A stretch of DNA of 64,000 nt from the NCBI RefSeq assembly GCF_016887565.1, contig NZ_CP069396.1, positions 7,732,001-7,796,000 on the forward strand, given 5' to 3'. The translations under genes and the position numbers were made by a program. Under the pieces are notes generated by a model, which searched no databases, had not been told where the DNA came from, and saw only the letters and a list, made by a program, of their open reading frames with translations. This DNA is from Archangium violaceum. GTDB lineage: Bacteria > Myxococcota > Myxococcia > Myxococcales > Myxococcaceae. This document shows, piece after piece, positions 10,239-19,449 of the stretch. The number at the start of each line of letters is the position of its first letter. Positions within the stretch are counted from its first letter, which is position 1.

Positions 10239-10898
10239 TCAGCTCTTGGGAACCGGCGTGTTGAGCAGCTGCTGCTCCCACACGAAGCTGGTGCCGACGT
10301 TGCCCATGTGGTCCACCAGCAGCTTCGCCAGTCCGGGCACGGTGGCCTCGCGGGCCCAGTCCCGCTGGAGCTCCGAGGCGAAGACCGTCCAGGTGATGGG
10401 CACGGCGCCGGCCTGGACCATGCGCTGGATGGCAATCTCGTGCGCCTCGAGGGAGACGCCGCCCGAGGCGTCGGTGACGATGTAGACCTCGTAGCCCTCG
10501 CCGAGCGCCTGGATGGCCGGCATCGCCAGGCAGATCTCCGTCCACAGCGCGGCCATGACGATCTTCTTCCGGCCCGTCTTCTTCACCCAGTCGGTGACGC
10601 GGGTGTCCTCCCAGGTGTTGATGAAGGTGCGGTTGATGGGCTTCTGCTCCGGGAAGACGTCCTGGAGCTGCTTGAGCAGGAGCCCACCGCGCTCCTCGAG
10701 CACCGTGGTCAGCAGCGTCGGCACGTTGAACAGCTTCGCGCCACGGGCCAGGCCCACGACGTTGTTGATGATGGTCTGGGTGTCGTGGCTGCGCAGGCCG
10801 GCGAACTGGAAGGGCTGATGGTCGATGAGGATCAGCGCGCAGTTGTCGGGCGAGAGCAGGGCGTCGATACCGGCCTTCGGGTTACGGGGGGTGGTCAT
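10239..10898 (-). CDS. Isochorismatase-family cysteine hydrolase (YcaC-like)
   Basis: A 219-residue protein with the isochorismatase fold: catalytic Asp26 in LILIDHQPFQ, a lysine near 107 and Cys123 in ALWTEICLAMP. The TEIC context and overall length match the YcaC subfamily, octameric hydrolases of unknown substrate. ATG 10898 is chosen because GGAGAG lies upstream; a longer frame to 10955 adds no conserved sequence. It is divergent from the LysR gene at 11117, with an LysR-type palindrome between, so it is the likely first target of that regulator, followed by the NADP-binding gene. Confidence 0.88.
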   Translation of the reverse strand: MTTPRNPKAGIDALLSPDNCALILIDHQPFQFAGLRSHDTQTIINNVVGLARGAKLFNVPTLLTTVLEERGGLLLKQLQDVFPEQKPINRTFINTWEDTRVTDWVKKTGRKKIVMAALWTEICLAMPAIQALGEGYEVYIVTDASGGVSLEAHEIAIQRMVQAGAVPITWTVFASELQRDWAREATVPGLAKLLVDHMGNVGTSFVWEQQLLNTPVPKS

Positions 10899-11065
10899 GG
10901 TGACTCTCCAGGGACAGCGGGGATGGGTCATCGCGGAGACCGCGGCCCGCGCCAACGGGCGGACCTGCGGCTCTGCGTTTCGGCGTCAGCACCGCGCCGG
11001 GTTGCTGATGGAGAGAACAATGCCGATGGGCCGCTCACCGCAGTAGCGGGTAGTCCGCTGAATCA

Positions 11066-11086
11066 CTTTAAAGATGATCTTCAAAG
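11066..11086. promoter_or_regulatory. LysR-type palindrome between divergent genes
   Basis: ctttaaagat, one base, atcttcaaag: a 21-bp dyad with a single mismatched pair. It lies 31 bases before the LysR start at 11117 and about 170 before the isochorismatase start, the usual position of the autoregulatory LysR site in divergent pairs. Confidence 0.65.
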
Positions 11087-11116
11087 CGGACCCGGTGGCC
11101 TTTAAGGTCCCCGTCC

Positions 11117-12040
11117 ATGGAGACGCTCGTCACCCTGGAATCGTTCATCCGCAGCGCCCAATCCTCCAGCTTTTCCGCCGCCGCTCGCACGCTGGGGCTG
11201 ACACCCGCGGCCGTCAGCCAGAACGTCGCCCGGCTGGAGACGAACCTGGGCGTGCGCCTGTTCCAGCGCAGCACGCGGGGGCTGACCCTGACGGAGTCGG
11301 GAGAGCGCCTGCTGCGCGAGGCCAGCAGCGGGCTGGATGTGCTCCAGACGGCCATCGCCAACGTGACGATGACGGCGGGACAGCCCGTGGGGACGCTGAG
11401 GGTGAGCATGTCTCCCGTCTTCGGACAGAACTTCGTGGTGCCCCTGCTAGGGGACTTCCTCTCGCGCCATCCCGGCGTCGTCCCGGACTGGCACTTCGAC
11501 AACCGGGCGGTGGACCTCATCAAAGAGGGCTTCGACGCGGCGATTGGTGGCGGCTTCGATCTGCCCACGGGGCTGGCCGCGCGGGAGCTGGCCCGGGCGC
11601 ACATCATCGCGGTGGCCTCGCCCTCCTATGTGGCGAAGATCAAGCCGCCCCGGAAGCCCGCGGACCTCAAGGACTTCGACGGCATCCTGATGCGCTCACC
11701 GCAGACCGGACGCATCCGCTCCTGGCCGTTGCGCAACCGCGCGGGCGAGCAGGTCTCCGTCGAGATGCGCCCGCGCATGCTCCTCAATGACCCGGAGGCG
11801 TGCACCCACTGCGCGGTGATGGGGCTGGGCATCACCTTCACCGCGATGCAGAACGCGCTGCAGCACCTGCAAGCGGGACGGCTGGTGCGGCTGCTGCCGG
11901 ACTGGCACGCCGACATCGGGCCGATTTCGCTCTACTACGCGGGACACAAGCAGTTGCCGGCGAAGACGCGCGTGTTCGTGGACTTCATCGTCGACTCGTT
12001 CAAACGCCAGGGCCTGGCCCGGCAGCTCTCCGCGTGCTGA
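11117..12040 (+). CDS. LysR-family transcriptional regulator
   Basis: A 307-residue LysR regulator: helix-turn-helix SFSAAARTLGLTPAAVSQNV, linker, and substrate-binding domain ending GPISLYYAGHKQLPAKTRVF. It is divergent from the YcaC-like hydrolase and has a 21-bp palindrome upstream, so autoregulation plus control of the hydrolase/NADP-binding pair is the simplest reading. Its C-terminal motif (SLYYAGHK) differs from the FFLYFPSR type of the other LysR proteins here, so it belongs to a different sub-group. Confidence 0.9.
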   Translation: METLVTLESFIRSAQSSSFSAAARTLGLTPAAVSQNVARLETNLGVRLFQRSTRGLTLTESGERLLREASSGLDVLQTAIANVTMTAGQPVGTLRVSMSPVFGQNFVVPLLGDFLSRHPGVVPDWHFDNRAVDLIKEGFDAAIGGGFDLPTGLAARELARAHIIAVASPSYVAKIKPPRKPADLKDFDGILMRSPQTGRIRSWPLRNRAGEQVSVEMRPRMLLNDPEACTHCAVMGLGITFTAMQNALQHLQAGRLVRLLPDWHADIGPISLYYAGHKQLPAKTRVFVDFIVDSFKRQGLARQLSAC

Positions 12041-12121
12041 GGGAGAGCCCACTTCACACCGCGATTTCGCCCGGCCAGCGTCCCTCCGCGATGCACCGAA
12101 GGGTAGACCTTGCCCGGATGG

Positions 12122-12173
12122 TTTGCCTCATATACCATTTCCTTCATAAATGAACGGAACGAGATTGTCCGCG
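12122..12173 (+). promoter_or_regulatory. Promoter and shared operator of the first COQ4-like gene
   Basis: A -35 TTTGCC (12122-12127), 17 bases, -10 CATAAA (12145-12150), then acgagattgtccgcg (12159-12173). The -10 and the 15-mer recur with the same 8-base gap at 14632-14660 before the MarR gene. The 15-mer carries a partial dyad (GGAm...GTCC). A repressor bound here would sit over the transcription start. Confidence 0.6.
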
Positions 12174-12213
12174 CTGAGCCCCCATCCCCCTCCAATCCTG
12201 TGAGCCGGCCCCC

Positions 12214-12900
12214 ATGAGCGATTCCCCGTCCCTGTCCCTTCCCGACAACGCCTCCCTGTTCACCCGCCTGCGCGTGGCGAGCCAGTGCCTGAAGGTGCTC
12301 AAGCACGACGCAACGAATCCCACCGCCGGCCAGACGTTCAACCTGAGCCTGAACGGCAACGTCTACGCATCGCTCGCCCAGCAGTTCCAGCGCAGCGAGG
12401 AGGGGCGCCGCATGCTGTCCAAACGCCCGTCCCTGGAGGCCAGGGAGTTGGATCTGGCCGCGTTCGAGCGCCTGCCCGAGGGAACACTCGGCCATGAGTT
12501 CGCGCGCTACTACCGCGACAACAAGATCTCGCCCTTCCAGACGACGCTCGAGCTCAAGAACGACGTGGACTTCCTCTCCAAGCGCTACCGCGAGACGCAT
12601 GACCTGTTGCACGTGCTGACGGGCTACGGCACGGACGTGGTGGGCGAGATGGAGCTGCAGGCGTACGTCCTGGGCAACCTGGGGCTGCGGACCACGATGT
12701 TCGTCCTGCTGAATGGCACGCTCGGACAACTCAAGGCTCCGCAGACCGGCGTCGAGCGGTCCGAGTACGTGCGGCGGCTATGGGCCGCGTTCCGCCGTGG
12801 CCTCGCGTCCCCGCGGTTCCTCGACTTCTGGTTCGAGGAACACTGGGAGACCCCCGTGGCCACGCTGCGCGCGCGGCTGTGCGCCCCCGCCGCCGCGTAG
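12214..12900 (+). CDS. COQ4-like protein (first copy)
   Basis: A 228-residue cytoplasmic protein with the COQ4 zinc motif HDxxHx11E: H129, D130, H133 and E145 in ETHDLLHVLTGYGTDVVGE. COQ4 proteins work in ubiquinone synthesis, where they hydroxylate and decarboxylate ring carbon 1 of the precursor. No other ubiquinone gene is in the window, and myxobacteria mainly use menaquinone, so a role in tailoring a different aromatic or quinone compound is likely. It converges on a P450 and shares its upstream element with the MarR gene beyond it. A second copy is at 16044. Confidence 0.8.
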   Translation: MSDSPSLSLPDNASLFTRLRVASQCLKVLKHDATNPTAGQTFNLSLNGNVYASLAQQFQRSEEGRRMLSKRPSLEARELDLAAFERLPEGTLGHEFARYYRDNKISPFQTTLELKNDVDFLSKRYRETHDLLHVLTGYGTDVVGEMELQAYVLGNLGLRTTMFVLLNGTLGQLKAPQTGVERSEYVRRLWAAFRRGLASPRFLDFWFEEHWETPVATLRARLCAPAAA

Positions 12901-12982
12901 GGAGCGCTTGGGCCGCCGCGAGTTGGACGCTCAGGAGCGGGCGAGCAACCGCAACGACATTCCGTCTGCTCCAGGCGGGGCG

Positions 12983-14398
12983 CTAGAAGAGCACCGGGAT
13001 GTTCTTGAAGCCGCGCATGGCGGCCCCCACTCCCAGGCGGAGCGAGTCGGCGCTCACGGCCAGCCGCAGCTTCGGGAAGCGCCGGAACAGGGTCTCGAAG
13101 GCGATCTGCGCCTCGAGCCGGGCCAACGGAGCCCCGATGCACACGTGGATTCCCTTGCCGAAGGCGATGTGCCGGTGGGCGTCAGGCCGCGTGATGTCAT
13201 ACGCCTCCGGATTCTCGAAGCGCCGCGGATCCCTGTTCGCCGAGGCGAGTCCCACCGTCAGCTTCGAGCCCTTGGGAACGTGGACGCAGCCCAGCTCCAC
13301 GTCCTCCTTGACGGTGCGCGGGCTGCCCAGGAAGTCCACCGGCCCCCAATAGCGCAGCGTCTCCTCGACCATCCCCTTGGCCATGCCAGCGGGGTCCGCG
13401 AGGAAGCGGGCGTGCTGCTCGGGGTGCCGCAGCAGCGCGACGACCCCGTTGCCGAGCAGGTTCACCGTCGTGATGTGGCCGGCGAGGAAGAGGATGAACA
13501 CCATCGACAGCAGTTCCTGCGGGTCGAGCCTGTCGCCATCCTCCTGGGCGTGCACCATCTGGCTGATCATGTCCTCGGTGGGCTCGCGCCGCTTGCGCTC
13601 GAACAGGCCCTCCAGGTAGCGCGTGAATGCCATCATTCCGGCCCGCGCCTCCTGGTTGCTCATGTACTGCTGGGGATCCGCCTGGAGGAACCGCTCCGCC
13701 CAGGCATGCACCTGGGGTTGATCCTCCACCGGGATGCCGAGCAGATCGCTGATGACCTGGACCGGCAGCGGGTAGGCGAAGGTCTCGACGAATTCCATCC
13801 GGCGCTCCGGTGCCGTCTCGCCCCGCTCGGCCGCGGCCCGCTCGGCCTTGTCGAGCAGCTCATCCACGAGCCGCTGGATGCGGGGCTTGAGGGCATCCAT
13901 CGCCCGGGCGGTGAAGTTCGGCTGCACCAGCTTGCGCAGCCGCGTGTGATCCGGGGGATCCAGCATGATGAGGCTGTAGATGATGGGCCGGAACTCCTCG
14001 GGCATGGCGGCCGCCGCGCGCTCGCGCTGCTCCGGCGTCATTCCCGTGCGGAAGTCGGAGGCGATCCGCTCGTCGAGCAGCGCCTCCACCGCCTCGTCGT
14101 ACCGGGTCACGAAAAGCCAATCATTTCCCGAGCCGCCCTGGGCCTGGCGCTCCGGCGAAGCCGCCGCCCGGGCCCTCTCCGCGAAGTTGGTGCCAAAGGA
14201 GACGTGCACGACGGGGCCCTGGGCCCGCAGGCCGGAGTAGACGGCGTGGGCACCGGCCAGGAACTCTGGATCCGCCCTGTCCAGCTTCACCGTGGGGGGC
14301 GCGACGGGCGCCTCGTTCGGGGCCGTCTCCGCTCCGAGGCTCGGGTCCGTGTGAGGCGTGGTCTCGCGCTTCTGTACGTCGGGGGGGGTCGTCGCCAT
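12983..14398 (-). CDS. Cytochrome P450 with altered I-helix
   Basis: A 471-residue soluble bacterial P450. Visible motifs: I-helix AGHITT (306-311), ExxR in EETLR (345-349) and the heme-binding FGKGIHVCIG with Cys420. The I-helix acid of the usual AGx(D/E)TT is replaced by isoleucine (I309) while T310 remains; this residue takes part in proton delivery, so O2 activation may be altered. A Pro/Thr-rich N-terminal tail of about 38 residues precedes the core. No ferredoxin or reductase is nearby. It converges on a COQ4-like gene and is divergent from a MarR gene; its predicted promoter is at 14465-14492. Confidence 0.92.
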   Translation of the reverse strand: MATTPPDVQKRETTPHTDPSLGAETAPNEAPVAPPTVKLDRADPEFLAGAHAVYSGLRAQGPVVHVSFGTNFAERARAAASPERQAQGGSGNDWLFVTRYDEAVEALLDERIASDFRTGMTPEQRERAAAAMPEEFRPIIYSLIMLDPPDHTRLRKLVQPNFTARAMDALKPRIQRLVDELLDKAERAAAERGETAPERRMEFVETFAYPLPVQVISDLLGIPVEDQPQVHAWAERFLQADPQQYMSNQEARAGMMAFTRYLEGLFERKRREPTEDMISQMVHAQEDGDRLDPQELLSMVFILFLAGHITTVNLLGNGVVALLRHPEQHARFLADPAGMAKGMVEETLRYWGPVDFLGSPRTVKEDVELGCVHVPKGSKLTVGLASANRDPRRFENPEAYDITRPDAHRHIAFGKGIHVCIGAPLARLEAQIAFETLFRRFPKLRLAVSADSLRLGVGAAMRGFKNIPVLF

Positions 14399-14464
14399 GG
14401 CGTCCTCAACACGTCCAGGCCCCGGCTCGTCCGAGCCACCGGGCCAGATTCATTAGCGTGGCAT

Positions 14465-14492
14465 ACTATATTCCAAGCAAAAGAATTGGCAA
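14465..14492 (-). promoter_or_regulatory. Predicted sigma-70-type promoter of the P450 gene
   Basis: On the minus strand: TTGCCA (plus 14487-14492), 16 bases, TATAGT (plus 14465-14470). It is 67 bases upstream of the P450 start. The spacer is AT-rich and contains ccaa/ttgg dyad arms that could bind the adjacent MarR protein. Confidence 0.55.
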
Positions 14493-14631
14493 CGACCGTG
14501 GGGCACGCCGCGAGCGTGCGGCTCGAGCCATGGACTCCGCCGCGCGCCGCCCGGCCGGTCTCCGGCCTTTCGCTCCTCCGTGACACACCGATGGGTACAC
14601 GTGGACCGAAGGGTTCGTATAGCGTTCGTGA

Positions 14632-14660
14632 CATAAACGGCATGGACGAGATTGTCCGCG
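14632..14660 (+). promoter_or_regulatory. MarR promoter element shared with the COQ4-like gene
   Basis: CATAAA (14632-14637), 8 bases, acgagattgtccgcg (14646-14660): the same blocks and spacing as at 12145-12173. Here the 15-mer is part of GGAC-N6-GTCC, a dyad suited to a MarR dimer. A second shared word, accgaaggg, lies upstream at both loci (12094, 14605) with different spacing. Confidence 0.6.
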
Positions 14661-14677
14661 GCACAGGACCAGGAGCG

Positions 14678-15223
14678 ATGACTCGGAGCGACCCCCTCAT
14701 CCAGCACGCGGAGCGCGCACTGCAGGTGATGTCGCGCCTCCACCGCTGGGCCGCCGCGAGCGTGCAGGCGAACCAGCTGAGCGGAGAATTGAGTCTGCGC
14801 CAGCTCACCATGCTCTACGCCATCCGGCAGGGAATCTCTTCTCCCGGGCTTCTGGCGCGGCGGCTGCTGGTCACGCCGGCCGTCATCACCGGACTGCTCG
14901 ACCGCCTGGAGCGACAGGGCTACGTGCGACGCGAACCCGAGCCCGACGACCGGCGGCGGCTCCGCATGGTGCTGACGGAGGCCGGACTGGAGGTGAGCCA
15001 GCAGGTCCAGCAGGCGGTGACCGGTGACCTGGCCGCCCAGTTCGCGAGCGCCTCCCCGACGGAGCTGAAGGAGCTGGGCCGGGCGCTGGACCTCATGGAG
15101 CGTGCGCTCGGCGCGCTGGAGCAACGCACGCCCTCGCCTCCCGAAGGAGGGCTGGAGGATGAGGAGGTGCGCCCCGCGCGGCGCAAACGCGTGCCGCCCG
15201 CGGGCAGCCGCCAGAAGAAGTGA
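14678..15223 (+). CDS. MarR-family transcriptional regulator
   Basis: A 181-residue MarR protein: winged helix (LSLRQLTMLYAIRQGISSPG ... VTPAVITGLLDRLERQGYVRRE) with the conserved wing DRRRLRMVLTEAG, and a basic, Pro-rich C-terminal tail (ARRKRVPPAG). Start ATG 14678 with AGGAG upstream. It is divergent from the P450 gene and shares an upstream element with the COQ4-like gene at 12214, so the three are probably one regulon responding to an aromatic ligand. Confidence 0.9.
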   Translation: MTRSDPLIQHAERALQVMSRLHRWAAASVQANQLSGELSLRQLTMLYAIRQGISSPGLLARRLLVTPAVITGLLDRLERQGYVRREPEPDDRRRLRMVLTEAGLEVSQQVQQAVTGDLAAQFASASPTELKELGRALDLMERALGALEQRTPSPPEGGLEDEEVRPARRKRVPPAGSRQKK

Positions 15224-15311
15224 CACGCCCTGAGCACCTGGGTGTCAACCCCCATCCCCCTCGTTCGACTGCGAGCTGTACGAACGCTCCGATTCCCCGG
15301 GGCTCGGAGGC

Positions 15312-15947
15312 TCAGGTCTCCGGCGGCGCGAAGTGCCGGAGGAGGACCTTCGCGAGGAACGCGCGGAAGCGACGCATCGAATCGGCGTCGCTCGCGAGGC
15401 CGCTGTTGCTCAAGAGGCTCGGACCGAGCACTGGCAGCCCGACCAATGCGAGCGCTGCAAGCACCACGAGGTGCGCCGTGTCCTCGCGGGGCAGCGTCTT
15501 CTTCCGACCGTGCTTCGACTTGCGCAACGCGTGGGTCGCGTCGACGACCGCGGAGAGCGTGACCTCGCCGCCGTCGACGTGACGCCCTTCGAGCGCGAGC
15601 CACATGAGCACGCGCGCATGCCCGGAGCCGGCCATCGCGTCGAAGACGGCGTCGAGCATCGCCGCGAGCTCCACCTCCTCGCCGCGCGACGTCTGGAGCG
15701 CTTCGACCAACCGCGCGTTGATCGCCTGCAGCGCGCGCGCGACGACCGCGTCGACGAGGGCCTCGCGGCTGCCGAAGTGGTGGAGCACCGTGGGGTGCGA
15801 CACGCCCGCGTCGGCCGCGACCTCCTGGAGGCGGATGCCGCTCGGGCCGACGATCACAAGGCGCTTCTCGGCGGCATCGAGAATCTCCGTGCGCGCGAAC
15901 GCCGCGTCGCGCCTCTTCCGCTTCGTCTCAGCCATGGACGGCAGCAT
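15312..15947 (-). CDS. TetR-family repressor
   Basis: A 211-residue TetR regulator with a basic start (MAETKRKRRDAAF), an N-terminal helix-turn-helix (IRLQEVAADAGVSHPTVLHHFGSREALVD) and a helical ligand-binding C-terminus. Two in-frame ATGs (15947 and 15935) are possible; neither has a clear ribosome binding site. It is divergent from the second COQ4-like gene, and two similar dyads lie in the 96-base gap, so it very probably represses that gene and itself. Confidence 0.9.
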   Translation of the reverse strand: MLPSMAETKRKRRDAAFARTEILDAAEKRLVIVGPSGIRLQEVAADAGVSHPTVLHHFGSREALVDAVVARALQAINARLVEALQTSRGEEVELAAMLDAVFDAMAGSGHARVLMWLALEGRHVDGGEVTLSAVVDATHALRKSKHGRKKTLPREDTAHLVVLAALALVGLPVLGPSLLSNSGLASDADSMRRFRAFLAKVLLRHFAPPET

Positions 15948-15967
15948 CGCGCGCTGGGCGGCCTACC

Positions 15968-16002
15968 GACAAGTTTGTCAGCTCATTATTGACAACATTG
16001 TT
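15968..16002. promoter_or_regulatory. Paired TetR operators before the second COQ4-like gene
   Basis: GACAAgtTTGTC (15968-15979) is a 12-bp dyad; GACAAcaTTGTt (15991-16002) repeats it 23 bases later, about two helical turns. TTGACA (15989-15994) overlaps the second site and could be a -35 element for the plus-strand gene. Both lie in the short gap between the divergent TetR and COQ4-like genes. Confidence 0.65.
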
Positions 16003-16043
16003 CGTAAGCCACAAAGTCGTGCTCCTCGCAGAGGAGGACGCCC

Positions 16044-16766
16044 ATGACGCACCTGCAGTTCGCTCCCCGTCGCGCGTTCCGCGCCGCCCGCATGCTCGCC
16101 AAGGATCCCGACGACCTGCCGCAGGTCTTCACCATCATCGAGTCGCTCTCGTTGGACACGATGCAGCGGATCGCGTCGGGGCTCCGTCGCAGCGAGGCCG
16201 GCCGCGCGCTGCTCGAGAAGAAGCCGGACATCGTGGACATGCTCGCCGATCGCGCGGCCCTCGCGCGGCTCCCCGAAGGGTCGCTCGGGCGCGCGTACCT
16301 CGACTTCGTCGAACGCGAGAACATCTCCGCGCAGGGGATCCGCGACGCGGGCGCGAAAGGGTCGACTCTCACCGAGCCGCTCCCCGCGCCGCTCGACTGG
16401 GTGAACGCGCGCATGCGCGACACGCATGATCTATGGCACGCCGCGACCGGCTATCACGGCGACGTGCTCGGCGAGACGGCGCTCCTCGCGTTCAGTCTGG
16501 CGCAGGTGAAGAACCCCGCGATCGGTCTGATCGTCGGCATCGGTCTCCTCAAGACGCGCAGCTCGCCCGACGCACAGATGGCGCGCGCGACCATCCTCGA
16601 CGGCTTCCGCCGCGGCCGGAAGGCGGCGTGGCTCCCGGCCGTCGATTGGGAGTCGCTTCTCGCGCTGCCGGTCGAAGAGGTGCGCCGCCGGCTGAACCTC
16701 GAGGCCCCGCGCGACTACCGTCCGATCCGGAGCGCGGAGCTCAAGGCGCAGCAGGCCGCGGCCTGA
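16044..16766 (+). CDS. COQ4-like protein (second copy)
   Basis: A 240-residue protein with an intact HDxxHx11E zinc motif: H128, D129, H132, E144 in DTHDLWHAATGYHGDVLGE. It aligns with the copy at 12214 along its whole length (for example LPEGSLGRAYLDFV against LPEGTLGHEFARYY) but is diverged, and has its own TetR regulator rather than the MarR element. GAGGAGG lies just upstream of the ATG. Codon choice (many GCG, CGC, TCG) differs slightly from its neighbours, suggesting separate arrival. COQ4 chemistry on a ring substrate is expected; ubiquinone synthesis itself is unlikely. Confidence 0.8.
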   Translation: MTHLQFAPRRAFRAARMLAKDPDDLPQVFTIIESLSLDTMQRIASGLRRSEAGRALLEKKPDIVDMLADRAALARLPEGSLGRAYLDFVERENISAQGIRDAGAKGSTLTEPLPAPLDWVNARMRDTHDLWHAATGYHGDVLGETALLAFSLAQVKNPAIGLIVGIGLLKTRSSPDAQMARATILDGFRRGRKAAWLPAVDWESLLALPVEEVRRRLNLEAPRDYRPIRSAELKAQQAAA

Positions 16767-16844
16767 ACCTCCAGATCTTGGCGCCAACGCAGGCTCCTGC
16801 AGTGACAACGAGAACACGGCCCGAGGCGGAAGCGGGAGGACGGC

Positions 16845-17162
16845 TCATCGGTCATCTCGTCGCGCTTGCTTGCGACGCTGCGACCGCGCCGGAGCGCTCG
16901 CCTGCTGCCGCGCCTGGCGCAGGTAGTCGATGAGCGCGCGCAGTGCGGGCGAGGCGTGCCGACGCTGCGGGTAGTACAGAAAAAACCCGGGGTACGGGGT
17001 CGAGAACTCCTCCAGCACCGTCACCCATTCACCGCGCGCCACCTGGTCGCGGACGCGGTCGTCGGACAAGGTGATTCCCACACCGGCCCGAGCCAGGCGC
17101 AGATTGAACGCGGAGTCGTTGGTGAGGACCCGGTCCGGCACGTCGACGGAGAAGTTCGACGC
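16845..17162 (-). pseudogene. C-terminal remnant of a LysR regulator
   Basis: About 100 codons match the end of a LysR substrate-binding domain: VLTNDSAFNLRLARAGVGI ... TPYPGFFLYYPQRRHASPALRALI, with an Arg/Lys-rich tail. The helix-turn-helix and the first two thirds are absent; upstream the frame continues into unrelated sequence (on the plus strand a hydrophobic stretch GAVLLLATLIILAAL). It sits immediately before the first conserved promoter copy, which suggests a LysR gene once stood here divergent from or beside the aldo/keto reductase. Confidence 0.75.
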
Positions 17163-17239
17163 GCGCGGCGCCAGCGCGGCCGTTGCGGTGAGCGGCGCCG
17201 TCCTGCTGCTGGCGACGCTCATCATCCTCGCGGCCCTGA

Positions 17240-18349
<1,110 letters not shown>

Positions 18350-18429
18350 GCTCGAAGGGTTGAGGAAACAAGACGCCTGCCACCCGCACCGCACGAATGC
18401 GACGACACTACCGAGGTGCTCGGGTCGCA

Positions 18430-18528
18430 CTGTTAAGCACCGCTTAAGAGCCTATTGGCTCCCTGGCACGTAGTCATCCGCGGGCTCGGGTGTTCATCTA
18501 TTCGTGAACGGGGCGCAACGGCCCCGAC
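18430..18528 (+). promoter_or_regulatory. Conserved LysR-type upstream region, copy B
   Basis: Core ttaagcaccgcttaa (18433-18447), then gagcctattggctccctggc, acgtagtcatccgcgggctc and attcgtgaacggggcg. It ends 21 bases before the alcohol dehydrogenase start. The flanking sequence between copies A and B is the aldo/keto reductase gene, so the repeat lies before each gene rather than spanning both. Confidence 0.7.
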
Positions 18529-18549
18529 CCCACACCCCCCTGGAGAAAC

Positions 18550-19449
18550 ATGCTCACCGTCAATGCCTACGCGGCCACGGCCGCGACAACCCCCCTGGGT
18601 CCGACGACCATCCAGCGTCGTGACCTCGGCCCGCACGACGTCCTCATCGAGATCAAGTTCTGCGGCATCTGCCACTCCGACATCCACCACACTCGCAGTG
18701 AGTGGGGTTCGCAGACCTACCCCATCGTCCCCGGCCACGAGATCGCCGGGATCGTCGCCAAGGTCGGCTCCAAGGTCACCCGGCATGCAGTCGGAGACCG
18801 CGTCGGCGTCGGCTGTCTGGTCGACTCCTGCGGCGATTGCGCGAACTGCCGCAAGGGTGAGGAGCAGCACTGCCTCAAGGGGAGCACCCTGACCTACGGC
18901 AGCATCGGGAAGGACGGCCAGCTCACCCAGGGCGGCTATTCCACCCACATCGTCGTGACCGAGGACTTCGTCCTCAAGATCCCCAAGGGCATCGAGCTCG
19001 ACGCCGCCGCGCCGCTGCTGTGCGCCGGCATCACGACGTACGCGCCGCTGCGCCATTGGGGCGCCGGCCCTGGCAAGAAGGTGGCCGTCGTCGGCCTGGG
19101 CGGGCTCGGGCACATGGCCGTCAAGCTCGCGCACGCCATGGGGGCCGACGTCACCGTCCTGTCGCAGTCGCTCAGCAAGAAGGAGGACGGCCTGCGCCTC
19201 GGTGCGGACCACTACTACGCCACGAAGGACCCGGAGACGTTCAAGAAGCTCGCCGGCTCGTTCGACCTCATCGTGAACACGGTGAGCGCGAAGATCGACC
19301 TCGACGCCTACCTGTCACTGCTGGCCCTGGACGGCGCCCTGGTCAACGTGGGCGCACCCGCGGAGCCGCTCTCACTCAACGTGTTCTCCCTCCTCATGCC
19401 CCGCCGGTCGTTCGCGGGTTCGCTGATCGGCGGCATCCGCCAGACGCCG
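18550..19449 (+). pseudogene. Zinc alcohol dehydrogenase lacking its C-terminus
   Basis: Three hundred codons match a zinc-dependent alcohol dehydrogenase of the YahK/CinnADH type: catalytic zinc site CGICHSDIH and GHE, structural zinc cysteines in [19 protein letters not shown] motif GLGGLG. The protein matches the intact enzyme at 22974 until SLIGGIRQT, then jumps to unrelated sequence; about 55 residues carrying the last dimer strand are lost, and the frame reads 33 junk residues to a stop at 19548. At the break the DNA switches to an RND pump gene in another frame. Probably inactive. Confidence 0.85.

Noticed and set aside
8523-11105. An 860-codon plus-strand open frame
   Set aside because: It is antisense to the LysR, NADP-binding and isochorismatase genes, has no domain and shows His/Gly/Arg-rich composition typical of shadows in GC-rich DNA.
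12713-15223. An 836-codon plus-strand open frame across the P450 locus
   Set aside because: Most of it is the complement of the P450 gene, in the low-complexity Arg/His/Gly style of an antisense shadow. Only the last 181 codons (MarR) are real.
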